Shown: positions 1-4,672 of the stretch, piece after piece
Numbering within the stretch: position 1 is the first letter of the stretch
Layout: every line of letters begins with the position of its first letter
Position numbers and translations under genes: made by a program
The notes under the pieces: model-generated
The model's database searches: none
What the model saw: the letters and a program-made list of their open reading frames with translations, nothing else
Told to the model about the DNA's origin: nothing
NCBI GenBank assembly: GCA_038230595.1
Contig: JBBRMY010000150.1
Coordinates: 1-6,043, forward strand
Length of the DNA stretch: 6,043 nucleotides
DNA from: JBBRMY01 sp038230595
GTDB lineage: Bacteria > Bacteroidota > Ignavibacteria > Tepidaquicellales > Tepidaquicellaceae
Direction of reading: 5' to 3'

Positions 1-546
1 AAAATTTTCCGGAGCGAATTTATCTCCTTCATAGAACCATCTATAATCTTTTTCTACATCGGATAATATTAAAATAAAGTGCGCAGTATATTTTTCTTCA
101 TCATTTTTGAAATCAAGCTCGGGAAACATGGTCGTTTTGATATTGCTAACGAAGCTATCAAGCTTATCCCAGTCCATATTCGCAAGATCTTCTTTTTTAA
201 ATTTCCTGAAGACCTTTCTCTGAACAAATTCTTTTTTGAATTCGTAAACATCCTTCTGATACTCAATATCTTTTACAAATTCACTTAAATTGTTCCCGAC
301 ATTGAAAAGCTTGCCGATAAAATCAGAAAGGAATGGAGCGGACTCAATTAAAACAGTTGAAAGTTCAAGTGGTGAATATCCTTCACCTTTTGATTCACGA
401 TATTTTATGAAAAGGTCATACTTTTCCTTATTTGCCGCTTCAAAAAACCGGTAAAAATCCTCATAAAGCTGCTTTAATCTGTCAGAACTGTATAGATCTG
501 CATAAGAATAACCAAGTTCATGATTTAAGAAATTTTCTGACTTCAC
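1..546 (-). CDS. Partial protein (N-terminal 182 residues), possibly a large FAD-dependent oxidoreductase
   Basis: The minus frame has no stop from position 570 to the left edge, so the gene continues outside the window. The in-frame stop upstream is at 571-573. The only usual start between it and the well-formed protein is GTG at 544-546, giving VKSENFLNHELGYSYADLY. There is no clear Shine-Dalgarno, so the start is moderately sure. The protein is rich in charged and aromatic residues and looks alpha-helical. It has no signal peptide, membrane segment or cysteine pattern. Segments such as YSYADLYSSDRLKQLYEDF, SPLELSTVLIESAPFLSDFI and YEFKKEFVQRKVFRKF remind me of the N-terminal region of very large bacterial FAD/pyridine-nucleotide oxidoreductases. 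That is from memory, and the Rossmann motifs that would prove it lie outside the window. It follows a flavodoxin-like gene by about 200 bases. That it is coding is fairly sure; the function is a weak guess. Confidence 0.7.
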   Translation of the reverse strand, partial: MKSENFLNHELGYSYADLYSSDRLKQLYEDFYRFFEAANKEKYDLFIKYRESKGEGYSPLELSTVLIESAPFLSDFIGKLFNVGNNLSEFVKDIEYQKDVYEFKKEFVQRKVFRKFKKEDLANMDWDKLDSFVSNIKTTMFPELDFKNDEEKYTAHFILILSDVEKDYRWFYEGDKFAPENF

Positions 547-639
547 GCTTAGGATAGGTTGATAAGTGGATTAAGTTAACAACATTTAGGAATGATTTAA
601 ATACCAAAGAAGAGGTAAAGAAAAGGAGAAAAAAGGTTC

Positions 640-671
640 TGTCATTCCAACTAAAGTATGCCGGAATAACA
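640..671. repeat. Imperfect hairpin repeat with TGTCATTCC ends
   Basis: The arms are 640-651 and 660-671 around an 8-base loop. ATTCC at 644-648 pairs perfectly with GGAAT at 663-667. Two of the inner mismatches become G-U pairs in minus-strand RNA, and one mismatch lies at 643/668. The left arm TGTCATTCC also begins the hairpin near 4213, so both look like members of one dispersed palindromic family, this copy being more diverged. It sits between the flavodoxin-like gene and the partial gene at the left edge. It has no T-tract, so it is not an obvious terminator. Confidence 0.5.
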
Positions 672-748
672 GGTGATTAATTTAAATCTTTAATGATTAT
701 GCCGCACCTGTAATTTATATGTGAAAGAAGGAAAAAATTTATGAGCCA

Positions 749-1426
749 TTACTTTTTCTTTTTTACTTCGGGCTTCATAGGGTATAACTTCAGAAGTTTT
801 GAGTAAAACATTAAACTTCGTGCAGTATGCTGAGCCATTACAGGAACGGCCTTGTTTTTTAAGCGTCTTTTGCGGTCTGTTTTAGGATCCAGGCCAACTT
901 CTCCTACCCAATAAGTACAGCTTTGCGGAGGTATTGTAAAGTTCATAAATGTTAAGACCTCAAGGATAGAGGCAAGCACGTGCTGAGCTCCGTCTTCACT
1001 TCCGGTGATAACTACTCCTGCTACTTTATTTAGCAATGCGCTTCTTCCCGTTGCCGAGCTCTCCTCATCAAATGCGTCCATCCTCTCAATTATTCTTTGC
1101 ATTAAGCTTGAACGTTGTCCCCACCAGATAGGAGTGGCAAAGATCACAACATCTGCCTTTTTAATTTTCTCAGCTATTCCCGGCCATTCATCATCGTCAG
1201 ACATTTTATGTTTCAGTCCAACCGGAATGTTTTTGTCTGCAAGGCGTATAGTTTCAGAAGAAACCTTACCGTGCTTTTTCATAAATTTTACAACCATACC
1301 TGCAACTTCCTCTGTACTGGAAATTCCGTCTTCTGCATGTTTGAGCGATGCATTGAGGACCAGAACATTTATGGTCTTGTCTGAAGCCGGCATTGGGCAG
1401 GAAGTATATTTTTTTGATCGGTACAT
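749..1426 (-). CDS. Flavodoxin-fold NAD(P)H-dependent FMN reductase family protein
   Basis: A 225-residue protein with the FMN-reductase/flavodoxin-like fold. After about 18 N-terminal residues comes strand INVLVLNASLK (19-29), where NASLK forms the FMN phosphate-binding loop. The second strand and loop, ADVVIFATPIWWGQRSSLMQRIIERMDAF (91-119 in total), carries the TPIWWG motif expected to touch the isoalloxazine ring. The third, VAGVVITGSEDGAQHV (135-150), is the usual flavin-edge loop. Such proteins use NAD(P)H to reduce flavin, quinones or other small acceptors in the cytoplasm; the substrate cannot be told. A basic tail ends in KKKK. The start is uncertain: ATG at 1424-1426 gives the longest frame, and ATG at 1391-1393 (MPASDKTINVLVL) would fit the family start better. 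Neither has a clear Shine-Dalgarno. It lies 136 bases after the sigma operon and is probably transcribed separately. The family call is solid. Confidence 0.88.
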   Translation of the reverse strand: MYRSKKYTSCPMPASDKTINVLVLNASLKHAEDGISSTEEVAGMVVKFMKKHGKVSSETIRLADKNIPVGLKHKMSDDDEWPGIAEKIKKADVVIFATPIWWGQRSSLMQRIIERMDAFDEESSATGRSALLNKVAGVVITGSEDGAQHVLASILEVLTFMNFTIPPQSCTYWVGEVGLDPKTDRKRRLKNKAVPVMAQHTARSLMFYSKLLKLYPMKPEVKKKK

Positions 1427-1538
1427 AGGAAGTTTTACTTATTATTAGAACCGATTTAGAAAGGATAAGAGTTTCAAGAAAGAGTTAAGGGAAGGGCACA
1501 GGAAATTGTGATAAAAGTATTCAGCATAGGCGGATCAG

Positions 1539-1560
1539 CGTGTATCCTATAGATTACACG
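1539..1560. other. Small stem-loop just after the sigma operon
   Basis: CGTGTA at 1539-1544 and TACACG at 1555-1560 form a perfect 6-bp stem with a 10-base loop. It starts two bases after the stop codon of the last operon gene, the usual place for an intrinsic terminator. However, minus-strand RNA has no U-run after the stem; the T-rich side lies on the plus strand, where no gene ends. It may be a weak terminator, an mRNA-end stabilising structure, or chance. Confidence 0.3.
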
Positions 1561-1562
1561 TT

Positions 1563-1991
1563 TTACCTTTTCTTAAATATGAGCTTGTCCATTCTGTTAT
1601 AAAGGATAACTATTACTCCTAAAGTAATAACTGCAAGTATAATGCTTCCTGCAGAATCCAGTCCCAATGTATTTAAAAACCGGAGAGAGAAGATCTCTAA
1701 AAAATTACTTGTCCTTTCAAGAACAACACTGTCGTTTACATTTTCTTTAGGTGACTTGAGGATGAAATATGCAATTAATCCGGCAATAGTTATTAAAATC
1801 CCGGTAATCGATACGATTATATTTTTCGCGAGCTTATCACCTTTAATATCTTCTCTTTCAAATTCCTGCTGAAGGGCGATCCTTTTCATCAGGTCTTTGT
1901 TGAATGAATCCGACGGGGAAACCGGTTTCATAGCGAGCCTGAACTCGCGTTCTATAATTCTGTCTAAGTAATCTTCGTTTTGATTTTGCAT
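1563..1991 (-). CDS. Small two-helix membrane protein, probable anti-sigma partner of the upstream ECF factor
   Basis: A 142-residue protein with a charged N-terminal half and two hydrophobic segments, about 57-78 (NIIVSITGILITIAGLIAYFIL) and 114-131 (AGSIILAVITLGVIVILY), ending in a basic KKR. The N-terminal stretch PSDSFNKDLMKRI resembles the short helical motif that starts many membrane anti-sigma factors of Bacteroidota. There is no zinc-binding HxxxCxxC motif, so it is not a classical ZAS-domain anti-sigma factor. The gene begins two bases after the sigma stop codon, which implies translational coupling and a near 1:1 supply, typical of sigma/anti-sigma pairs. I infer that the cytoplasmic N-terminus holds the sigma factor at the membrane until a signal releases it. 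The family is not recognised with certainty; it could also be an unrelated membrane protein. Confidence 0.72.
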   Translation of the reverse strand: MQNQNEDYLDRIIEREFRLAMKPVSPSDSFNKDLMKRIALQQEFEREDIKGDKLAKNIIVSITGILITIAGLIAYFILKSPKENVNDSVVLERTSNFLEIFSLRFLNTLGLDSAGSIILAVITLGVIVILYNRMDKLIFKKR

Positions 1992-1993
1992 TT

Positions 1994-2815
1994 CTATATC
2001 ATATTCTTAATTTCTTCTTCAGAATATTTCTTCTGAATAAGTCTTTTCAATGAATCTTTTGCTCTGAATATTCTGTTCTTCACAGTTCCTATAGGGACCT
2101 TTAACATAGAAGCGATCTCTTCGTGTGAAAGATCATTTATAAAAAATAAATTCAGTATAACCGAATAATGTTCCGGGAGAATATTAATAAATTTATTTAC
2201 AAGAGCTCCGATCTCACCGGTTGAAGTGATCTCCATAGGATCGTTTCTCTTTTCATTCTTGCTGTCAGCTTCAATGCTTTTGTAGTATATATCTGTAAGC
2301 TCATCATTTTCATTAAAGCCAGAGTCATTTATGTCGATAGATATCAGGTTGTAATCTTTAGATCTTTTTTTCTTGTAATGATCAACCGCTGTATTATAAA
2401 CTATAGTGTAAATGTAAGTAGAAAGCTTTGACCTGCTCTCAAACTGTCCTTTTTCAAGTGCCCTGTATAATTTCAAAAAGCTGTCCTGAAGGCAGTCTTC
2501 AGATTCTTCCCGGTTCTTCAGGATCTTCAATGCGAGCGCAAACGCTTTATCCTTATGCTGCTCGACTATTCTGGAAAAGTCCTGATTGCTTTCAGGTCCC
2601 GTTTGCATTAAAAGATCAGCTTCCGGATTTTCTTTTTGCAGCAAAGTTGTATTGTCTGAAATGAAACCTGTTATTTTGTTCCTGAAAGAGTCAGAACCAA
2701 TTTTGATAGCATCTACTATCGCGCTGAAATTAAAACGAAAGATCTCAGGGGCAGGATTAAGTAAGCCGCCCCTAAGGAAATTATGCAAATTAATATTTAA
2801 ATCAAATGTGTTCAT
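1994..2815 (-). CDS. ECF-type RNA polymerase sigma factor (sigma-70 family) with N-terminal extension
   Basis: A 273-residue cytoplasmic transcription initiation factor. Sigma region 2 spans about 80-152 (FSRIVEQHKDKAFALALKIL, then EDCLQDSFLKLYRAL, STYIYTIVYNTAVDHYKKKR), which binds core polymerase and the -10 element. Sigma region 4 spans about 204-262 (NILPEHYSVILNLFFINDLS, then HEEIASMLKVPIGTVKNRIF), containing the helix-turn-helix for the -35 element. Regions 1 and 3 are absent, as in ECF factors. Most of these are about 160-200 residues; this one has about 79 residues before region 2 and an acidic linker of about 50 residues between the domains. An internal ATG at 2606-2608 (residue 70) would give a more usual size, but no strong Shine-Dalgarno supports it. 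The gene starts 8 bases after the lipoprotein stop and ends 2 bases before the membrane partner, so all share an mRNA. The family call is very sure; the regulon is unknown. Confidence 0.93.
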   Translation of the reverse strand: MNTFDLNINLHNFLRGGLLNPAPEIFRFNFSAIVDAIKIGSDSFRNKITGFISDNTTLLQKENPEADLLMQTGPESNQDFSRIVEQHKDKAFALALKILKNREESEDCLQDSFLKLYRALEKGQFESRSKLSTYIYTIVYNTAVDHYKKKRSKDYNLISIDINDSGFNENDELTDIYYKSIEADSKNEKRNDPMEITSTGEIGALVNKFINILPEHYSVILNLFFINDLSHEEIASMLKVPIGTVKNRIFRAKDSLKRLIQKKYSEEEIKNMI

Positions 2816-2823
2816 TCAAATAT

Positions 2824-3663
2824 CTATTTAGCTTTATCGTTGGTTTTTTCAGTAACCTTTACATCAGGTTTCTCAAGTGCAATGATGCTAATGTTGCCGT
2901 TAGTAACTGAATATTTTAGCTTGACATCTGATGTACCGATTGCTCCATCAAATTCTTTTGTACTTTTGGAATTCTTGTCTTCTCTGTCTTTAATTTTTGT
3001 AAAGTCTATACCTTCATGAGTGAATTTGCCGTGAACTATGTCAGTGCTTATCAGACCGGAAAAATTCTTTTTTGTTTTCAGCCTGATACTTCCATTTACT
3101 ATATCCACTTCCATACCTTTAGTAGAATCTATTGTCGCATTCAGGCTGCCATTTACTATATTGACTTTTGAAACACCTGTATTGCTCTGAAGGTCGACAC
3201 TTCCATTTGTAAGATCAGCGGTAATATTATTTCCCATCTCGTCAAAGATCAGATTTCCATTCACATTATTTATTTCCAGAGAAATTCCATCGGGCACAAA
3301 GATCTCAAAGTTTGCTCTGAAAGAATTTCCGAAAACAAATCCATGCTCTTCGGGCTCGTCTATTGATAATCTTACATATCCGTTGGTAGAATCTATCCTG
3401 AGATCAAAAGTTTTCTTTCCATCTTCAAGCTCTGACTTCTTCACCTTTCTTTCGACATCATACTTTATTATGATAAAATCTTCATTCGTGTGGGATACTC
3501 TGATCCTTCCGTTCCTGTTGTCCATAGTAAATCTTTTTTTCCCTTCTGCTGTTACCCTGTTCTCGCCGGTATATGTCTTGGTGTATCTTCTGCTGAACAT
3601 CGAGCAGCCGGCGAAAGTTACTATGAAAAAGAGGGTTATTAATATTTTTAGAGTACTGCTCAT
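2824..3663 (-). CDS. DUF4097-like repeat lipoprotein of the cell envelope
   Basis: A 279-residue protein with a lipoprotein signal: a short polar start, the hydrophobic stretch ILITLFFIVTFAGC and a lipobox ending at Cys20. The mature protein should be lipid-anchored in the envelope. The body is a run of beta-strand repeats marked by Asn-Gly turns at residues 51, 94, 135, 153, 171, 190 and 255, with His-Gly at 211. From 135 to 211 the spacing is close to 18-21 residues. This is the pattern of DUF4097 putative adhesin domains, which are predicted to form a beta-solenoid. A Lys/Asp/Ser-rich insert lies near 224-238, and the C-terminus is charged. Family members often sit beside sigma/anti-sigma genes in Bacteroidota, but their molecular role is not established. 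The start ATG lacks a Shine-Dalgarno but is fixed by the signal peptide. The gene follows the DUF6249-like gene by 41 bases and precedes the sigma gene by 8. Confidence 0.85.
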   Translation of the reverse strand: MSSTLKILITLFFIVTFAGCSMFSRRYTKTYTGENRVTAEGKKRFTMDNRNGRIRVSHTNEDFIIIKYDVERKVKKSELEDGKKTFDLRIDSTNGYVRLSIDEPEEHGFVFGNSFRANFEIFVPDGISLEINNVNGNLIFDEMGNNITADLTNGSVDLQSNTGVSKVNIVNGSLNATIDSTKGMEVDIVNGSIRLKTKKNFSGLISTDIVHGKFTHEGIDFTKIKDREDKNSKSTKEFDGAIGTSDVKLKYSVTNGNISIIALEKPDVKVTEKTNDKAK

Positions 3664-3704
3664 ATTTTTATAATTAAAATTCTTTTGAATAAAGACAGCT
3701 TGAA

Positions 3705-4100
3705 CTATGCACTAGGTGTATCCGGCGGAGTTTTAAATGCATTCTTTGCTATCAGGAAGTAAAGCATAAAGCTTAATCCGATAAATAAAAGTACGATTCC
3801 GAAAGTCATACCGTCTGGCATATTATATTTATCCTCTAAAAGGTTTGCTATAAAAATCCCGATCCCTGTAAAAGTAAGTATGATACCTAATTTTAATGCT
3901 CCGTAAGAATCTCTTTTTCTTGTAGCTTTTGCATTAAATCCTGCAAAATATGCCCTTACTTCATCCGGGCTTAATCCTTTTTCTATTAATCTCATTCTTT
4001 CTCTGTGTCTAGTGTAAAGATGCCAGAAAATAAGTAATCCAGGTATTCCAAAGGTGAATATTATTCCGAAAAGTGGTACTAAGGCTTCAGCTGCGTTCAT
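3705..4100 (-). CDS. DUF6249-like small three-helix membrane protein
   Basis: A 131-residue inner-membrane protein with three predicted membrane segments, about 8-29, 68-87 and 98-117. After the first helix comes a basic cytoplasmic segment, RHRERMRLIEKGLSPDE (31-47). An E/R-rich stretch with LIEKG after helix 1 followed by two Gly-rich helices is the layout I associate with DUF6249. The function of that family is unknown. The start at 4098-4100 is supported by AAAGGA (complement of 4108-4113) seven bases upstream. This is the first gene of the probable operon with the lipoprotein, sigma factor and membrane partner, so it may help sense or transmit the signal controlling the sigma factor. That role is inferred from position only. 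No clear sigma-70 or ECF promoter could be read directly upstream. Confidence 0.8.
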   Translation of the reverse strand: MNAAEALVPLFGIIFTFGIPGLLIFWHLYTRHRERMRLIEKGLSPDEVRAYFAGFNAKATRKRDSYGALKLGIILTFTGIGIFIANLLEDKYNMPDGMTFGIVLLFIGLSFMLYFLIAKNAFKTPPDTPSA

Positions 4101-4212
4101 AATTTATTCCTTTATGTATTAAATATAGTGTTTTTGATTTTAGTTGACCGTCTGGTTACATATTATGACTGTGGAAGATCAAGAAAGGTTGCAGTGAAAA
4201 TTAATCTCTTAT

Positions 4213-4239
4213 TGTCATTCCTGCGAAAGCAGGAATCCC
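4213..4239. repeat. Dispersed palindromic repeat with GAAA tetraloop
   Basis: ATTCCTGC (4217-4224) and GCAGGAAT (4229-4236) form a perfect 8-bp stem closed by a GAAA tetraloop, preceded by TGTC and followed by CCC. Intergenic hairpins of the form GTCATTCCnnCGAAAGnnGGAATCC are scattered in many bacterial genomes (recalled, not searched). The arms carry no flanking T-tract, which argues against a terminator. It shares TGTCATTCC with the hairpin near 640. Confidence 0.65.
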
Positions 4240-4281
4240 GGCAATGAATCGCTGAAATGATAGGAATAAGGTCACTATAAT

Positions 4282-4311
4282 TGTAAGGAAAGGTCGCGAC
4301 CTGTCCTTACA
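4282..4311. repeat. 30-bp near-perfect palindrome
   Basis: TGTAAGGA (4282-4289) and TCCTTACA (4304-4311) enclose the perfect palindrome GGTCGCGACC (4292-4301). Across the 30 bases only the pair 4290/4303 does not match. The GC-rich core stands out from its AT-rich surroundings. It has no T-tract. It looks like another dispersed palindromic repeat, and a dimeric protein-binding site is the alternative. Confidence 0.6.
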
Positions 4312-4329
4312 TTATTACTCTTATAAAAA

Positions 4330-4362
4330 AAAACCCACCTTAACATTGTCTGGACGGGTTTT
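4330..4362 (-). terminator. Intrinsic terminator facing left
   Basis: AAAACCC (4330-4336) pairs with GGGTTTT (4356-4362), with a further CC/GG pair inside. Read on the minus strand, the stem is followed by a run of nine T. No gene ends just upstream on that strand, because kamA already has its own terminator at 4614-4649. A second terminator therefore suggests a separate short transcript in between, or a leader attenuator for the operon starting at 4100. Confidence 0.65.
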
Positions 4363-4373
4363 ATATCAAGATG

Positions 4374-4523
4374 CAATAAACAAAAACCTTATTTCGCTTT
4401 GCTCTCAACCTTAATAGAAAACTATATATGAATTTTCAACCTTATTACCTTATTCTAAACAATAAGGTAAAAAGGTTTTTATTTTTTTATTCCATACTAT
4501 TAAGGTCTAACCAATAAACAAAA
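4374..4523. repeat. 12-bp direct repeat pair CAATAAACAAAA
   Basis: An identical 12-base sequence occurs at 4374-4385 and 4512-4523, 138 bases apart. The left copy overlaps the start of the left outer arm and the right copy the start of the right outer arm of the nested inverted repeat. A chance match is possible in DNA this AT-rich. Confidence 0.4.
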
Positions 4524-4530
4524 TAAGGTT
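4385..4530. repeat. Three concentric inverted repeats built on AACCTTA
   Basis: Three pairs of arms share nearly the same centre, near 4457.5. The outer pair is AACCTTATTT (4385-4394) with AAATAAGGTT (4521-4530). The middle pair is ACCTTAATAG (4408-4417) with CTATTAAGGT (4497-4506), centred half a base away. The inner pair is 4438-4454 with 4461-4477, 16 of 17 pairs matched around the 6-base loop CTAAAC; its left arm contains ACCTTAT twice. On the plus strand the inner hairpin is followed by TTTTTATTTTTTTATT, so it could also terminate rightward transcripts. No target-site duplication flanks the outer arms, so a mobile origin is not shown. Confidence 0.75.
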
Positions 4531-4558
4531 CTATAATACAATGATACACATTGATCAA
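4530..4558 (-). promoter_or_regulatory. Possible leftward promoter
   Basis: On the minus strand TTGATC (4558-4553) and TATAGA (4535-4530) are separated by 17 bases, each matching four of six consensus positions of a sigma-70 promoter. An alternative -10, TATTAT, sits three bases earlier. The -35 lies within the palindrome at 4547-4562, as expected for repressor control. In AT-rich DNA such matches arise easily by chance. Confidence 0.3.
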
Positions 4559-4562
4559 TGTG
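4547..4562. promoter_or_regulatory. Perfect 16-bp operator-like palindrome
   Basis: CACATTGATCAATGTG is a perfect palindrome. With one extra base on the left side, GAT (4543-4545) and ATC (4563-4565) extend it. No loop separates the arms, so it suits a dimeric DNA-binding protein better than an RNA hairpin. It contains TTGATCAA but lacks the 4-base spacer of an FNR/CRP-type site, so the regulator is unknown. Confidence 0.45.
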
Positions 4563-4613
4563 ATCCCCGATAAAATCATTCTTTGCATACAAAGGATTGA
4601 ATATTATAAAACA

Positions 4614-4649
4614 AAAAACCCATCTGTCCTTCCGGTCAAACGGGTTTTT
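4614..4649 (-). terminator. Intrinsic terminator of kamA
   Basis: AAAAACCC (4614-4621) pairs with GGGTTTTT (4642-4649). In register inside it, TGTCC (4625-4629) pairs with GGTCA (4634-4638) apart from one mismatch. On the minus strand the stem is followed by TTTTTTGTTTT. It starts 23 bases after the kamA stop codon, exactly where a leftward terminator is expected. The other face also ends in T, so it may work in both directions. Confidence 0.8.
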
Positions 4650-4672
4650 ACTGTATCTATCCTAATCTATTT

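Larger units (their letters stand above)
4330..4526 (-). ncRNA. Candidate structured small RNA or leader RNA
   Basis: This is an inference from layout. On the minus strand a possible promoter (-35 TTGATC, -10 TATAGA, 17-base spacer) is followed by about 190 gene-free bases holding two strong nested stems and then an intrinsic terminator with nine T. The inner stem pairs 4461-4477 with 4438-4454, and the middle stem pairs 4497-4506 with 4408-4417. The motif ACCTTAA of the middle stem could also pair with TTAAGGT inside the terminator (complement of 4337-4343), which would allow switching. A weakness is that the outermost arm overlaps the predicted start of transcription. It resembles no RNA family I know. 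Alternatives are a leader of the sigma operon or a purely DNA-level repeat. Confidence 0.3.
4101..4672. other. Gene-free, palindrome-rich intergenic region
   Basis: No credible coding frame was found on either strand. From 4101 to about 4210 I see only the ribosome binding site of the gene ending at 4100. From 4213 onward the region is packed with inverted repeats: two dispersed-type palindromes, two intrinsic terminators, a three-level nested inverted repeat, and an operator-like palindrome. Each is listed separately. Confidence 0.75.

Noticed and set aside
79..288. Short open frames on both strands (plus 79-288, minus 69-266)
   Set aside because: Both overlap the longer minus frame 1-546, which reads as a coherent protein. 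These are Phe/Lys-rich shadows.
669..711. ACAGGTG/CACCTGT inverted repeat as terminator of the flavodoxin-like gene
   Set aside because: Seven pairs around a 29-base loop, with no T-run on the minus strand; it overlaps the dispersed hairpin and may be chance.
1005..1448. 147-codon open frame on the plus strand
   Set aside because: It lies opposite the flavodoxin-like gene, and its sequence has no recognisable motif. The minus-strand protein has clear FMN-binding motifs.
2428..2831. Plus-strand frames opposite the sigma gene
   Set aside because: They overlap the well-supported sigma regions and show no protein family features.
4399..4428. Rightward promoter TTGCTC-18-TATATA feeding the inner hairpin
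   Set aside because: Only the TTG of the -35 fits, the spacer is long, and the transcript would be about 50 bases before the hairpin's T-tract.
4386..4529. Repeated ACCTTAT motifs as iterons of a replication origin or as a CRISPR array
   Set aside because: Spacings are irregular (22, 31 and 8 bases), orientations are mirrored about one centre, and no Rep or Cas gene is present.
4532..4537. Perfect TATAAT on the plus strand as a rightward promoter
   Set aside because: No acceptable -35 at 16-18 bases upstream, and no plus-strand gene follows.
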